A stretch of DNA of 64,000 nucleotides from Cryptomeria japonica (taxonomy: Eukaryota; Streptophyta; Pinopsida; Cupressales; Cupressaceae): positions 117,745,140 to 117,809,139 of the forward strand of contig NC_081410.1 in NCBI RefSeq assembly GCF_030272615.1, written 5' to 3'. This document shows positions 10,085 to 24,122 of this stretch, one piece after another. The position numbers and the translations under genes were made by a program. The notes beneath the pieces are model-generated. The model was not told where the DNA came from. It saw nothing but the letters and a program-made list of their open reading frames with translations, and made no database searches. The number at the start of each line of letters is the position of its first letter. Position 1 is the stretch's first letter.

Positions 10085-12433
10085 TTCTATGATACACATG
10101 GCATAAAACGTCAATTAACCATACCATACACTCCTGAACAAAACGACTTTGTAGAATGTCGCAATTGCACCATTATAGAAATGGCTAGGTACAAAAAAAT
10201 GTTCCTAAGAAATATTGGGTAGAAGCAATGTTTACTGTAGTCTATCTCCTTAATCGATTTCCCACTCATGCTGTTAAGGGGAAGACTCCCAAGGAAGCCT
10301 AGACTGGTCGCAAGCCTAGGATTAGTCATTTGAAAGTTTTTGGCTCTTTAGCATATGTATGGATTCCAGATGCCAAGCGCTCCAAGTTGGATTCCAAGAG
10401 TCAGAAGCTTATGTTTACAGGGTATAGTGACAACCACAAGACTTACCAGCTGATTGATGTAGATACTGATCATCTCATTTTCAGTCGTGATGTTGTCTTT
10501 GATGAAGAACAAGTATCTTTTCATCTTTCCTCGTTTGAGCAGCATTCTGAGGACTAGCCTTTGAAGGCTTCTGATTTGGGTGTTCGTCTTCCATTTGGTT
10601 TACCTGATGGGAGGAATGATGCAAATTCTAAATTTATTGATGCACGACTTGAATTTCCTCTAGATGATGCTAATATTCCACCTATTCCAAATCCAGTTCC
10701 ATCGCCAGTTCAGGTTATTCCTAATGCATCTGATGTTGGCACTTCTACTGTTCGGCCTAAATGGTGGGATAAGACCATCAGTGATCTTTGTCTTAACGAG
10801 CTCATTGAAGGTAGACCTTCCAGAAATAAGGGCAAGCAGCAAAATACAATTAAATTTGCTCTCATGGCCAACATTCATAGTATTTATGAACCTCAGACAT
10901 ATGCAAAGGCAAATGGGATTCTAGAGTGGGAACATGCAATGGACGCAGGATACTAGAGCCTTCTGAAAACAACACCTGGATTCTCTTTGATCTTCCTCCA
11001 GGGAAGAAGCCCATTAGTTGCAAATGGGTGTATAAGGTCAAGTATCATGCAGATGGTACTTTAGATAAATACAAGGTTAGATTGGTTGCTTGAAGATTCA
11101 CACAGCGGGAGAGCATTGATTATGAGGATACTTTCGCTCCTACTGCCAAGATGAGTACAATTCGTCTTCTTCTCACTATTGCAGCTTAGTTTGGATGGAA
11201 ATTCCATCAGATGGATGTTAAGAGTGCCTTCCATAATGGTGAGTTGCAGGAAGAAGTCTACATGATGTATACCCTTGGTTTCAAGGTTGCTGGCAAAGAA
11301 CATCAAGTATGTAGACTCATGAAAGCACTCTATGGACTCAAACGGGCTCCTTGAGTGTGGTACATTAAGATTGATCAGTACTTGGTTGCTCATGGTTTTC
11401 AACGTAGCCCTTTTGATAGTAATCTGTATATCAAACACTCTGGTGATGATGTTCTTTTTCTTGTTGTCTATGTGGATGACTTGATCATTACTAGTAGTTC
11501 AGCATATTTGATTACATAAATCAAACAAAACCTGTGCAAGGCTTTTGATATGATAGATTTGGGGCTTCTCCATTATTGTTTAGGTGTTGAGGTTTGCCAA
11601 ACTGATGGTAGCATTTTTATTTCTCAATCTAAGTATGCCAGGAACTTGCTTGACAGGTTTCAAATGCAGGATTGTAAACCAGCTTCCACGCTTATGGAGA
11701 TTGGACTGAAGTTGTCATCCAAGTCTTATTCTCCTCTTGTAGATGGAACACAATTCAGGCAGCTAGTGGTTAGTCTCATCTATCTCACTTCCACTAGACT
11801 TGATCTCAGTTTTGTAGTGAGCTACGTTTCATGCCTCATGACAGCCCCAAAGGCGGATCACTAGGTAGCAGCGAAGCGTGTGCTGCATTATGTGAAGGGC
11901 ACTTCTGATTATGGACTTCTTTACACTCGAAGTCACAATCCTAGACTAAGTGGTTTCACTGATTGAGATTGGGTAGGTTCGGTTGATGATAGGAAATCAA
12001 CATCTAGATATGTGTTCAGTTTGGGATCTGGTGCAGTCACATGGACTAGTAAAAAGTAGTAGGCGGTGGCTCTTTCCTCAACAGAAGAAGAGTATCGAGG
12101 AGCAATTAAGGTAGCATTTGAGGTAGTTTGGCTTCGTTAGATGCTTGCAGATATACAAATATCTCAAGTAGGTCTGATTCCATCTTTCTATGATAATCAA
12201 GGAGTGCTCAAACTTGCCAAGAATCCTGTCTTCCATGAAAGAACCAATCATGTGGAAACTCGTTGTCACTTCATCAGAAAGTTTGTTGAAGACGGTTTAG
12301 TTCAGTTGCAATATGTTCCAACTGTGGATCAGACCGTAGACATTCTCACCAAGTCTCTCAGCCTAGATAAATTTGCTAAATTCAGGGGGCAGCTTGGTGT
12401 TGTTGATAGATTGAGCATTAAGGGAGGGTATTA
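10085..12433 (+). pseudogene. Ty1/copia element A, 3' part: integrase C-terminal half, reverse transcriptase, RNase H
   Basis: Copia coding resumes inside integrase (HGIKRQLTIPYTPEQN at about 10098), passes the integrase C-terminal segment (KVFGSLAYVWIPDAKRSK, 10335-10388), then RT (from NTWILFDLPPGKKP at about 10971) with the YVDD box intact at about 11470 (VVYVDDLIITSS). RNase H ends with the usual HVETRCHFIRKFVEDG segment. The pol stop is at 12432-12434. There is a one-base shift in an A-run near 10967 and more than ten in-frame stops (for example 10556, 11092, 11188, 11353, 11518, 11863, 12057, 12138). The gag-pre-integrase region and the first integrase Asp are absent, so more than a simple insertion separates this from 1-641. 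LTR follows at once. Confidence 0.9.
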
Positions 12434-12615
12434 ACATAATATTTTTCAAAGTTATTTATTAATGCTCAATGATGTAATATATTTTATTTGATCTTTCTCT
12501 AAGTTTCTTGTTAGAAACTTTCTATTTTGTATTTCCTTGTACATTATTTATTGAGTGTTCTTGCTCATTGTAAATATAATCAATTTTTTACCAATTACCT
12601 TCTCGGTAGAAGACC
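12434..12615 (+). mobile_element. 3' LTR (partial or short) of copia A
   Basis: A purine-rich tract (AAGGGAGGGT, 12419-12428) overlaps the end of pol and is followed by TATTAACATAATATTTT, a plausible LTR start with its first TG mutated to TA. The sequence then resembles U3-R-U5 of short copia LTRs, ending near ACCTTCTCGGTAGAAGACC (about 12615). The 5' partner is outside the window, so the end is estimated. Confidence 0.55.
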
Positions 12616-15600
12616 ATGTATTGCTTGTGCTATCATAGCCATGGATCTCTGAATTTTCTTAGTTGTTTTCCTCTCACTTTGGACAATGACATCATGCGAG
12701 GAGATCATATCATCATTAAATGTTCTATTCTCTCAATCCCCCATGATCTCTTTTGTCTAAATCAAGTGCCTAAAACTTTCTTCTTTCTTGCTATTAATAT
12801 CCACTCTTTTTCACTCACTAGCGTGTGATGCAAAAAATGTATATCTGCAGTAAATTGCTAGTTTTATACCCTACAGACTGAAAAAATCTAGGTCAGGATA
12901 CCACCATAATGTCACCAATTGGAAGCCTTAAAAAACAATGCTAATTTTTTTATTTCTACGTATAGTGAATAAAAATAACATGCAATAAATAAAACCTCTG
13001 CTAGTAAAAATCAGTAAATTAATTTTCAGATTTTAATCAGTCGACTACCACTATCAATTGACAATTAATTTCAGACAATGACATATTCCACTTCTGCCCT
13101 AAAGGGGCAGCATTCAGTCTAAATCAGATATATAAAATTTAAATAATACTTCACCTTAAGTGGTCAATTAGGAAGAACAGAAATGTGCAGTTTAGACTCA
13201 AATGATAGTCAAATTCAGACTAAACAGCCCTAATCAGCAGCATCAATTGACTGAAAGGAAATCAACATTAACAGTCTTGTTTGAACCCATTATCACTACC
13301 AAACTCAAACTCAGCCATTATCACTACCATATCAACACCAAAGTCAAACTCAGCCATTATCACTACCACATCAACACCAAACTCAAACTCAGCCATGATC
13401 ACTACCACATCAACATCAAACACAGAAATGTTAAGAATTGTTTTAGTTGCCAGCAGTCACTGTTGAATTTGTTTCTGCTCAAACATGTCATCAATTAATC
13501 AATCCAATGGTACTATTTTATTATTCTGCACACCTTGCTGCTAAAGTTGAAACACAGACAAAGTGAAGTACTTGAAGCTGATGAAGATGTTGTTGAAGGC
13601 AAGCGTTAACCAAGTGAAGTTTATGAAGCTGCCGAAGTTGCATAGGTAGATGCTGACAAAATCACCCATAGGCATGAGCTGACAAAGTGTATAGCCGGCT
13701 GATGAAGCAAAACCACGCTACTGCAGAAAATGCTAGATGTTATAGAAGTTGTTTCATATTGTTGCAGAAGATGCAACTATAATCTGTTTTACTATCAAAG
13801 TCAGGTGTAACATTATTTCTCCTCGAAATTCCTTTGAGCATGCCCAGTACCTACACTCAAAGCCAAAAATCTCTCAGCCACCCTTATTATATTTTTGGTT
13901 GATACAAGATTGCTCATGGACCAAGATGCTCCTGCTTCACAAAATATCATCCATTCTTTGTTGATGAGTAGTGTTCTCACTATTTTGTCCTTGTTAATGA
14001 ACTGTTTGTGCCTCTTAGCAACTCTTCAGTCAAACGTTGGCATTGCGTATGGTATTGGCTTGTAGATAATGTTCCAGTCTATTATGATCATCCCTTTGAT
14101 TAATAGTTGTGCAATTCTTCCAAGTGTGGTGTACAAATAGAGATTTCCCATTCCAACTATGTTCCCAAGCTTCTGTTTCTTCCCCTCCCAAGCTGCCTCG
14201 TGGTGCCTTACTGCAGTTTGCAGCAATGATGCTCTTGATTTGTTGTTCTTTGCTATGGATGAAAGGTTAGAATTCTAGTTGGTAAGAAAGGTTTCACCGT
14301 TGGTACTGTGGAAATATTTGTAGTAAATAAATGTCACCTGAGGTGAGTAGTCATATTGCTGGACTCCCCACGCTAGTCTTGTAGACAGAGCCTGGTTAAA
14401 CTTCTGAAGATTTTTAATTAAGGTCTGCCTTTTTTGTGATTACTGATTGTATGCTAAGCGACAAACAGCTTCTTGAATGCCTCTTCTATTTCTTTCCATA
14501 CAAATCTTCTTTGAATTGTCTCTAGTTGTTCAACTTCTTGAGTGTGAAAGGATATACAGAAATTGCAAACTTTTAAAACTTGGTAACAATTGCAAGAGGG
14601 GAAAACCTTGACAAACTAATTTACAAATAGTAGTGCAAGACAAAAAGTATACCTGGATGTGTTTCATTGACTATAATTCGTAATCTATCTTTATTGTTGT
14701 AAATGTTGTGAAATACTGGATATAGAAGAAACTTTTGCAATTCAAGGTTATGTTGAAGAGACTATATGTTAAATGTGTATTCTTCTAATAGGTTTTTATA
14801 TACACAAAAATATCCCCAAGGTACATTATATTCTGTTATCATGGTTGCCTGAAGTGGTATTGTTGATAGATAACACCAGGGAAGTTGAAACCTTGTTCTA
14901 GGAGATCTTATGTTTTGAATGCTAGTACGAGTGGGAAAAACAAGCTCATAAAGCACATAAATAAGAATCTGGCCACTGTGATCTTCACCTCTGAAGAGAG
15001 GGCGAGGCGAAATCTAGCAGGGTTAGCTATTTCAGCACATAAAATGCTCCAGAGAATTCCTAGACACATTTTCTCAAATTGTTCGAGGACTTAAGTAATG
15101 ACTAATATTATTAACAAAAAATAAATCTTATTTTAGTATTAAATACAGCGGAAAGAATTGACTTTGTTGGTTCAGTTATTTAGTGTTAGTTTGCTATTTT
15201 GGAAACTGCAGATGTTTGTATCTCCTTTCTGTAACATGTTCGAGCACCCAAATCTTTTTCCAGTAACAAGGAAATAGCATCTTTTGATGTTATTTCTTAT
15301 ATTCTCATTATTGGTAGCTTTAGTCCATGTGCAACAAACTTGATATCTTCCATAGGCAGAAGTTTATGCTTAGCTATTCTATCAGCCACACGGCTACAAC
15401 TAATGCTAATAGTAACATTATTATTTATAAATCTTGCTCCTTGAGATTAATTTTAAATTAGTTATTATAACACTTGTCAGTGAATTCTTTCTGGGCAATA
15501 TGTTGTTTTATCGATTCTTTTAATTTATAATTTCTGAATCTACTTCCAATTCATGCAGATTTAAAAATTGTGAACTTCGATCATTTGTTGTCTCCCACAG

Positions 15601-15786
15601 AAGGTGACAAGAACGTTTCCATTTCTTGTCTCAAGATTTTATTAAGTCATTAATTTAGGCACTTTGTGGTTCCTGCTGTTAAGTTGTCATGTTGTATGGC
15701 ATTACAGTGTTCAAACTTCTAACATTCAACTCATATGTGATTTACAGTGCAATTGGTACTAGTGTGCTAGTAACAAATTTTTCAAG
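12616..15786. other. Intergenic sequence, no confident gene
   Basis: Mostly AT-rich unique-looking DNA. Two protein-like open stretches were seen without recognisable family: minus 14226-14026 (contains AAWEGKKQKLGNIVGMGNLY) and plus 14885-15094 (contains TSGKNKLIKHINKNLATVIF and ends at a stop). Either could be an old exon or a TE fragment. The minisatellite at 13288 lies here. Confidence 0.4.
13288..13425. repeat. 39-bp minisatellite, about 3.5 copies
   Basis: Units begin at 13288, 13316, 13355 and 13394 with CATTATCACTACC. The first unit lacks an 11-base piece (28 rather than 39 bases); the others are 39 bases and almost identical. The multiple-of-three length makes all frames look open, which explains the repetitive ORFs here. 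Confidence 0.85.
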
Positions 15787-16148
15787 GTACATTCCTCCTG
15801 TTCCTGATGTCCCTAATCACGATGATGGTGAAAAGAATATGGAGAATGAACAGACCTATCTTCAAAATAATCAGAATCCTCCAAAAAAAAATGTAAGCAC
15901 TCAAAACTCCATCAAAAAGAAATTCCTGCTGCAGAAAACAAAGTTCGTTCACATCTATCAAGAAGCGTTTTTTACACTAGATGCTTTATAGTTTGCAATA
16001 ACAGATCGGTACCAACATATGCCACTTGTTGAACAGAAAAACAAAACCAAGAGAAGGAATACTTTGGCTGGAAGAAGACTTACTAGTGATGAGAGCCAAA
16101 GACCTCTTGAGATATTTCAATTGTGTAATGCAGATGCGCAGCCATAGT
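15787..16148 (+). pseudogene. Two candidate exons of an unidentified low-copy gene
   Basis: Segment one (about 15787-15891) reads RYIPPVPDVPNHDDGEKNME and ends at an A-run followed by GTAAGC, a usable splice donor. Segment two follows an acceptor-like AACAG (about 16004) and reads RRNTLAGRRLTSDESQRPLE before a stop at 16146-16148. Composition is protein-like (acidic and polar, then Arg-rich). Joining them in the better frame needs a phase change that an indel in the A-run would supply, so this may be a decayed gene. The family is not recognised. Either segment could be chance. Confidence 0.25.
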
Positions 16149-18681
16149 CGACATAAAGGAGGAGGCAAGCAAAAATTAAAAATCTGTTTTTTACAAAGAT
16201 AAAATCATAGCCATATTTGTGATGAGTGACCTTTAACTCGTGGACGCATGATTTTTAATTTTTTATGATTGAATAAGCACCTTGTAAGTTCTTCGTCATT
16301 ATTATTATTAGCAATAATAATAATACTATTGCTCCATTATATATATGTGGAAAGACATCTATGTTTGATGTTAACCTTCAATTTCAGAGGCAGTTTTAAA
16401 ATTTAGTATTTTCTTTTCATAGGTAAAACTTCTAGTACGATAAGTTTTGATGAAGAACTCAATTTAATAATCATCATTCTAAAGGTGCTTGTTTTAATGA
16501 AAAAGTTCATATTGTAGACATCTAGATGTTGAGTTCATATCTTCTATAATACAAAAAATATCTTTATAATCATTTCTTAAGATTGCATATTATTGCATCT
16601 TTGATTTAAATGTTTTTCTCTTTTGACCTAGAATCTATATAAGATGGTATGAGACACAATGATATATCAAAGGAAAATAGGTTTTCTTAGGCTTATTCCA
16701 AGGTAATCAAATTAAATAGATACATGTTAATAAACAAATAAAAGCTGGAAGAGTGATAGATTAAAATTAAATGTAATTAGAAAATTAAATATGAAGATTA
16801 GTGGCATTTGTTCTAGTAATTTTGATGGAGATTGTGGAATTTGGTTATCTCAAAATTAGAACTGTATCTTTTTCACATACACTTCATCTTAGAATCTATG
16901 TAAGATATATGTCTCTATATATGTTGAGTTTGTAGATATTCCTCTAACATGCAAATTGAGTCCTACTAATTGTGCCTATGCTCTCTAATTTGTTGTATTC
17001 ATTGATGGTTTGCCTTGCTCTAAAGATTAGCATCATTTATGAACACCTTTTTATATTGTTCTCAAAATCACTAGAGAACACATTCTCCTAGGCCAATCCC
17101 TTAAAGCAACCAACTATACAATCACACAAATGATAGGTAGACAACAAGCAATGCCCCAGAATGAGCATGTAGATTTTAATTCATTTTAGTTGTCAAATTT
17201 AAGTGTTCTAATAATTGCTCCTTAAATGCTTGAGAATGAGAGATGATGTTTAAAAATGAGAGCATGTGAAATGAATATAATTGAATATTGTTAAATGCAA
17301 TGATAACAATAAATCACACAAATGCGTTTGGTCAACTTACAATGGCAACTGAATAGAGAAGACTCAAACAATTTTGAATTTTATTTTTTTAGAATTTGGG
17401 TTAGATCTATGTACAAGGGATCAATCTACACCCATGAGAATGACCTCATATGATAGAACAATAAAATTTTGTGCATAATTAAATGTTTGGATCATGAATG
17501 GTGCAATAAAATTTGGATTGCATGGGGATGTTTAGAGATATAGATAAGATTTAGATAAGCGTATGGAATGTGTATAATCATAAAGGTGAAAGCTAGGGGA
17601 ATGGGCCCAATTTCTCACAAGATTGTGCCATTTGTTGATATGTAAATGTATTAAGTCATTCTATCAAAATGGAAAAAAAAAACAATTTGAATTGGCATAG
17701 GTATGTAAATTTCACCATTAAATTTCACGTCAACTATGAGGTGCATGTCACTCTTAAAATGATAATGTAGATAGTAGTTAAAAACATGCATGTTAAGAAT
17801 TCAAACATAAAAAAGAATACTTCTTAGAAAGTAGTGGACCTTGTAGAATGACATCATATAAGTCCATCTTTCAACATGTACGCTCCATGGAAATTGTAAA
17901 ATAGAGGGAAAATGTGCAATGAGTAGCTTCTATCTCACAAGTGAGAACTATGGGAAAATGGGAGATATATATAAAAAAAATGGAAAAGTGAGAGTTAAGT
18001 AAGATCAAAAAAAATTGTTTTCTCAAAAAATGATAGGACTTAGATAATGTCATGTTATGTGACAATATTTTATTTGGTCATGGTGATGAATCTTTATGTA
18101 GCATATTACTTTTGAAAATCTCAATCATAAGAATATTAGTGACAATATGTGCCCCCTGGAAAGGATGCAAGGAATCAAAGGTGAAAAAAGTAGTACATGA
18201 AATGTAAATTTAATCTAAAGATAAACATGTAAGCTTGTAAATCATATAAAATAATAATTTAATAAATATCTCATAAATAAGCATGTAAAAACATCTAGAA
18301 TGATAAGGTGTGAAAATCATATGGGTTGGAGATAAAACTCAAAATTTGAGTGTCCCCCCAACATATGCCATGGAAATGGTGGTATGACCCTCAATGGCCA
18401 AAAATACCAATGTAGGTGTTGAAGAGCATGAATGTGCATAAAGATAGAGATAATGCATTAAGTTCTTGGTAAAGTGGTTCTTAGAATGTGAGTTGAGAAT
18501 AACAATGAGGAAAGGTATGATGCCTCCCATTGTAAAGAGATAGGTAATAATGTCATTGAAAGAGAGTGGGAGGGTAAGATGTGCCCACTCAACTAGGGGT
18601 GGATCTTAAAGAAAAGTAAGACAATGTAAGCACAAATGGGATGTGGTAAGCTATTATGCCTCGATGTAAGAAGGATGACAC

Positions 18682-18808
18682 TATGAACACTGCATAGCTA
18701 AGTAGGTGCATATTGTATGGTGCAAGTCATGACACTCCCAATGTTATGAACACTACATAGCTAAGTAGGTGCATATGGTATGGTGCAAGTCACGACACTC
18801 CCAATGTT
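18682..18808. repeat. 63-bp tandem duplication
   Basis: TATGAACACTGCATAGCTAA begins at 18682 and recurs at 18745 with a few substitutions. The two copies are exactly adjacent. Probably a local replication or unequal-exchange event. Confidence 0.85.
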
Positions 18809-21559
18809 AAGATAGTGGACTAGAAACATGAGATACAAAAGGGGGAAGGCATGATGCCCCAAATGTAAAGAAATGTTCCTTGAAAAATAAGACTATCAAT
18901 TCCAAAAAACCTAGTGTGAAGGCCATAGCAAAAGATCAAGCTATGTGAATGAAGGTGGTTCTTTGAAAGGCTCAAATCATTAAACTGTATGATAGTCTTC
19001 ACTAAACACATGACAATATATGACAGTGTTAGGTGATAGAAGACATTTGTCATGACAAAGTTGAGACAAAGTATGTTAGTCAAACATGGTAAATTAAGGA
19101 TAGGAGAATGCCTTATTTTTCATAATAGGAAAATGTAATAGTGAGTAGAGTATCGTAGAGTCTACAGAGTCATACCAAACATTAAAAACAAAGAGTGATA
19201 GATATAATAGTACATATTTAGTCACAATTATGTTGAGACAAAAATAATGCACATTCAAAATATGACAGGGAATTAAAGAGCTGACATCTAATCTTGCAAA
19301 AGGTGTGAAACATAGATGAAAGTGGATATTATGAGGTTGATATTTGTCATTTCTCAAAAATTAATCTTAACCTACAACCACTAAGGAATCCCAATCCTTT
19401 CGAACTATCAAATCACGTGTGCTAAAAGCATGCTTATAAGGTTGTAGGATTTAGATGGGTTAAATGAGTAGTTGTGGTTTCTTTCAAGGCACACAGAGAC
19501 AACTTGCAAGCATCTAGGGATCATTTTGGAGAGTTATGGCAAATGAGTAGATGAAGCAACTAGCAAGGTGGAGAATGGAAGAAAAGGTCAATCTGCTTCA
19601 TTGTCCATACTACCTATGACTCTTTTTAACATTCAAAAGAAGGATAAAACTTCACCAATGCAAAAAGAGGTGGACTAAGTCATATATATTAGACACATCT
19701 TGAGCTTTGATTTTCATGATGTTGATTTGTAGAAGTTGACCCTAGGCTAAAGCCAATGCCCAAGCTTCATTTCTAAGGTAGTTCTTACTTTTTTTTTTTT
19801 GCTATGTTGTAACTTTGTAAGCTTTTTATAGCAAAAAGATGGCATTGAATGTTAGAAAATGGGTTCTTTTATCCCTTTTTATACTATTTATTGTAACTAA
19901 AATGTGGTTCTTTTCGGTAGAACAACAACATTGTAACACATTTTTAAAAAGTGAAGCATTATAAGATCTATTCTTGTTGTAGATACCTCTTTCATCACTA
20001 TAGCATAAGCATTTTGCTTCCAAAGGACCGTTTTTTGTGTACAAAATGAATGGTTGATGTAACTTATGTTGTGTCTCATTTCTTAGTACCTTCAAGCAGA
20101 AAGTACATGTACTATGTAGGTTGTAGGTTGTGTTGGTCCAAAAGGGTGTAGTTGTGAAAATATGTCATTCCCTTCTAAATTCATGAATGTACCAAATCTA
20201 CCTATGAAATAATGATCCATGAATACATCAAAATCTTGAGTTGTGACTGAAATCAGCTTAATTGTTGAGTAAAATATGTGAGAAACAACAATATAGGTTT
20301 TAGTAACAATCATTTGATACATCACCATAGTAGTCATAGATTTATCAAAGCACACAATTTGAGAGGTTTTTCCATGTTTTAACAGGTAGTTGAGTTGGTA
20401 ACTCAACAAGGGTGCATACTTAGATGATAATAGTACAATGTAACATAATAAATAAAGTGGCGACATATGGATCATAAAATCATCGTAAATAGAAGGCAAA
20501 GAATCATAAGGATGCATGGAGTAAAATAGGAAGATAAGGAAACAAACAAGTAACATGGAAGAGCAAGACCAAAGATAAACAAAAGCATAGGAATAAAGAT
20601 GCAAGCAAGCATAGGAGATAGAATAAAAATTGGAGAAGTGGAAACCCCCACCAAGTGGGGCAATAAGCATGAGACCAAATATAGAAGGTGAAATAAACAT
20701 GTCAAGCATAACAAAAAAGACATGATCTAAAAGTAAAAAATGTGCAAGAAATAAGAAAATGGAAGGCAAAAATAAATTCAAACTATAATTATATGGGTAT
20801 ATATATTATAATGGTGCTCATGTATCATTAAACAAAATTGGGAGAGTCAATTGCGGCCTCCAATTGATCAAGATTTGCATCATCCTCCAATAGATCATTG
20901 TAAGCCCAATAGATGCCTTCGTAAATTTATTCATGTTCTTGTGATTCTTTGTCTTCTTTTCTTGCCTTCTCTATTACATATTTTTATCTTTATAATCACT
21001 TGTGCCAAGTACAAATACAATGTCAACAAATGTAACACTTGGTAGTTCTTTTATTATCCATATTTATCATTTCTTGGGTTGTTGAGCCATGGAGGAATGA
21101 TGTACCACAACTTCTTGTATTAATTTCCAAGTAGTATTTGAAATTGAAACTTTGGTATTTGTGAGACCTTGTTTTTGTTTCTTTCTTGTGTTATTTCCTT
21201 GTATCATCATTTGGTTTTGTTTTGGCACATGATATTCAATTTATAGGTTCTTAGGTTTTTGTGGAATATCTTCAACACTCCATCTTTTTTCTCTCTATTT
21301 ATTGTTTCTAGAATTCAATTTGATATGTGACATGAAGATCCTTTTCACTACATTGAAAGCTTCATTAGTGTTGATAAATATATGGGTTTTATTTCCAAAG
21401 GTTGGGAAAATTCAATCTCTATCCGAATAACCAATCTATGACTTTAATGGATGTGATAGAAGGATTGGACTAATACAATATGAAAATCTGAAACTTTTAT
21501 GAAAATATGAAAATAAAGTTGATTTAATATGGAATTACCATGATAAGATCCATCTTCTT

Positions 21560-21840
21560 GACGATGCTACAAATCAACCTACATATCATGGTTAACAACA
21601 TCACGTTATGTGAACTTATATTAAAAATAAATAAAGCATGTCATCACTATAAGATAGCATCGATGAAGCACAAGTCAACAACATAAGAGCATCACATAAG
21701 AGAAGATTTACATGGAGAAACCCATGCAAGAAAAAAATCCACCAAGAAGGGAAACCAAGCATGCATTATCTTAAAAAAAAAAAGATTACAATACATTCAC
21801 TTCCATTCTCATCTTTTCCTCCAACATGGTAGCACTTGTG
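21560..21840 (-). mobile_element. Possible LTR remnant, minus orientation
   Basis: Read on the minus strand, the sequence around 21700-21750 has the phrase TTTCTTGCATGGGTTTCTCC followed by ATGTAAATC. This matches the R-U5 texture of plant copia LTRs, where a conserved GGTTTTTCCC...GGGTTTTCCACGTAAA-like stretch is common. There is no partner LTR, PBS or coding sequence. Weak call. Confidence 0.2.
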
Positions 21841-22649
21841 TACATGTGAACAATCTCTTTATGTATCCAAGTTTCCTTGTTCCTACAGAGTAACTCTACA
21901 TTCAAATGTTCCTTTTAATTTTTACATCCAAGGAGCTAACTTTATAGACATGTCAAGAGTTCTAAAGCACCAAACAAGGCCTCCAAATAAGACTCTTCAT
22001 TCCAAACATCCCAACCTTTTGGATTGCCTCCTTAGAATGTGAAAGGACACTAGTTTTGGCTCCAATACTTTTCCTCCAACTTGTGTGGCCAAAATTAGAA
22101 CATAAACATTATATTGAATGCAATAAATTATTAAAAACCAAGAGACATTTGTTGCCTATTTCCAAAATTCCACTTCGAAACCCGAGTCGCCCATTTGTCC
22201 TCTTTGCTTGTCATTAACCAACCCAATCTAGGTGTACACATTTAGAGAAAACCATATTAAATATCATGTCCACAAGTCACCTTTACCAATTGTAGTGGAA
22301 CCCATTACCTCTTATGGATGTATTACAAACAATAGTGAGAATAAATATTATAAATTTTATTTTCCAAATACGTCCTAAGTGTCTATGGACACTTTCCAAA
22401 GATGTTGGAACCATGCAATATGGCATAGGATTTACAAGTTAGATGGCACCTTAATCCTAACACTTTAGAGTAGGCATATATATGTCTGGAAAGGGGCTTA
22501 AATTCATAAAGGATTGATATGCATATTCGTTAACCTTGGTATCTCTACCAACGTGAATGAACTTTACAAATTGATGTGTCATAGAAGGAACTACTTATAA
22601 GTGCTCTAACCTTGGCCAACCGAGTGAAATAGAGAACTTGTTAGAAGTA

Positions 22650-22654
22650 ATGAT
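22650..22654. repeat. Target-site duplication (left), ATGAT
   Basis: The same five bases occur at 40910-40914 directly after the right LTR, as expected from Ty3/gypsy integrase. Confidence 0.85.
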
Positions 22655-24118
22655 TGTAGACGTATAAAAATGACCATATTCCTAAATGAATATTTTATGT
22701 TCATTTCTCTATTTAATTAAATCCAATTTAATTAAGTCACCCACATTCCTCTATTTAAATTAAGTAAATTACTCAATTTATTTAAATTAAATTCACTAGG
22801 CCTCTTTTGACATTTAATAGGATAAATCATTTTATTCAATTAAATCCCTTCTATCCACTTTTAATTAGATTCAAATTTAATTAAATAGTTTACCCTAAAT
22901 TGAATAAATCTAATTTATTTGATTTCCCCAAATTACAACCAAAATTGAATTAAATTCATTTTATTCAATTAAAGCCTATTATCTCTTCAGCCACTTGCAA
23001 AATCCTACATCTCCCACTTGCATCCTAACCCTCTTCCTAATTTCTTCTAGAATCCATCTAATCGTAATCAATTTACCCAAACCCATTCATTATCCCCTTT
23101 CCCTAAGCAAGGGGAGGTCACTTGAAAACCCTCAAAGTCTTTGAAAACCCTTAAAGGCTTCAACCACTTAACTTTGAAAGTCTTGCTAACCATTAATGGT
23201 TAACTCAACCCTCTAGCATGATTAAAGAATTTCTTCTAACTCAACCTCCATGTAACCCAAGGGTCTCATCAAACATTTATTGCTTTGACCATGGTTATCC
23301 GTAATATTTTTGCACAAGAGTTTATCCTTTGGGTAAAACCTTTATCCAATGGGTAATCCTAACTTAACCATAACCCTTACCTCTAAGATAACCATGAGGT
23401 CTTCTCAAGCATTTAATGCTTCCTACCTCTCTTCTCAACCTAGTCTTATGTTGACATTTGTCACCATTTCATTGGTGCCAATTGCAAACATGGATTCCCA
23501 ACTTTCAAACTTAGCCCTTGATTAACTCCTTCAATCCTGACCATCCATTGCCCTATTTTTGCTATAAATAGAGCTCTCATTCTTCCATTTTCAGAGATCC
23601 AAGTCTTTAGCATCACACTTATACTAAAATCCATCCAAGCTTTAATATGTCATTTGTGCTCATCATTTAGCCTCTCTTTTCAATAGGAATTAATCTAAAT
23701 ATGCATGTTTAGACTATTTTCCTTATCATTTAGCTTAATCATAGACTAATATAGCATGCTAGGATAGTCTTGTTACTAATCTTGTCATCTTATAACTAGT
23801 TAATTGCATTTATAGGATCATGTATAACTTAGGATGCATTTCATCTTAAAATCAACAAAAGCATCCCTCGTTCTTGCATCTGTCATCCCTAAACCATTTT
23901 GCTCAGTGATCTGAGAGCAAAGACATTGGTTTGAGGGACCTTGTGAGATAGAGAACCATGGAACCAACCTTGGGGAAGTTGAGCCATACTTCATGACTCC
24001 ATAGCTTGCACCAAGAAGTCTTGTGGGTGTGTGAGCAAAGCTCCTTAGACTCCGTTTTCCACATATTGAGTTCTATCAACCCGCTTTTCCCTCTATCAAC
24101 CTGCTTTTCCCGCATACA
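22655..24118 (+). mobile_element. 5' LTR of the Tat element (1464 bp)
   Basis: Starts TGTAGACGTATAAAAATGAC and ends CGCATACA; the matching copy is at 39466-40909. A TATA box (TATAAATA, 23563-23570) sits in a promoter-like context, so transcripts would start near 23600. Compared with the right LTR it has an extra copy of a 20-base segment near its end (CTCTATCAACCTGCTTTTCC, about 24090), a tandem slip. Confidence 0.95.
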
Positions 24119-24122
24119 TTTC

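Larger units (their letters stand above)
16149..22649. other. AT-rich intergenic DNA without recognisable genes
   Basis: No coding signal I trust. A minus-strand ORF of 229 codons at 20781-20092 is hydrophobic low-complexity sequence without a recognisable family. Small structures noted: an ATT/AAT hairpin near 16300-16328 and an inverted repeat GTTGAGTTGGTAACTCAAC near 20391. Much of 17200-20100 has the texture of an old repeat, with recurring phrases such as ATGATGCC and ATGTGCCC, but I cannot assign it. Confidence 0.4.

Noticed and set aside
13202-13498. Repetitive 98-codon ORF
   Set aside because: Explained by the 39-bp minisatellite, a multiple of three.
20092-20781. 229-codon minus-strand ORF, hydrophobic
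   Set aside because: Ser/Leu/Phe-rich low-complexity translation with no conserved motif, in AT-rich non-coding DNA.
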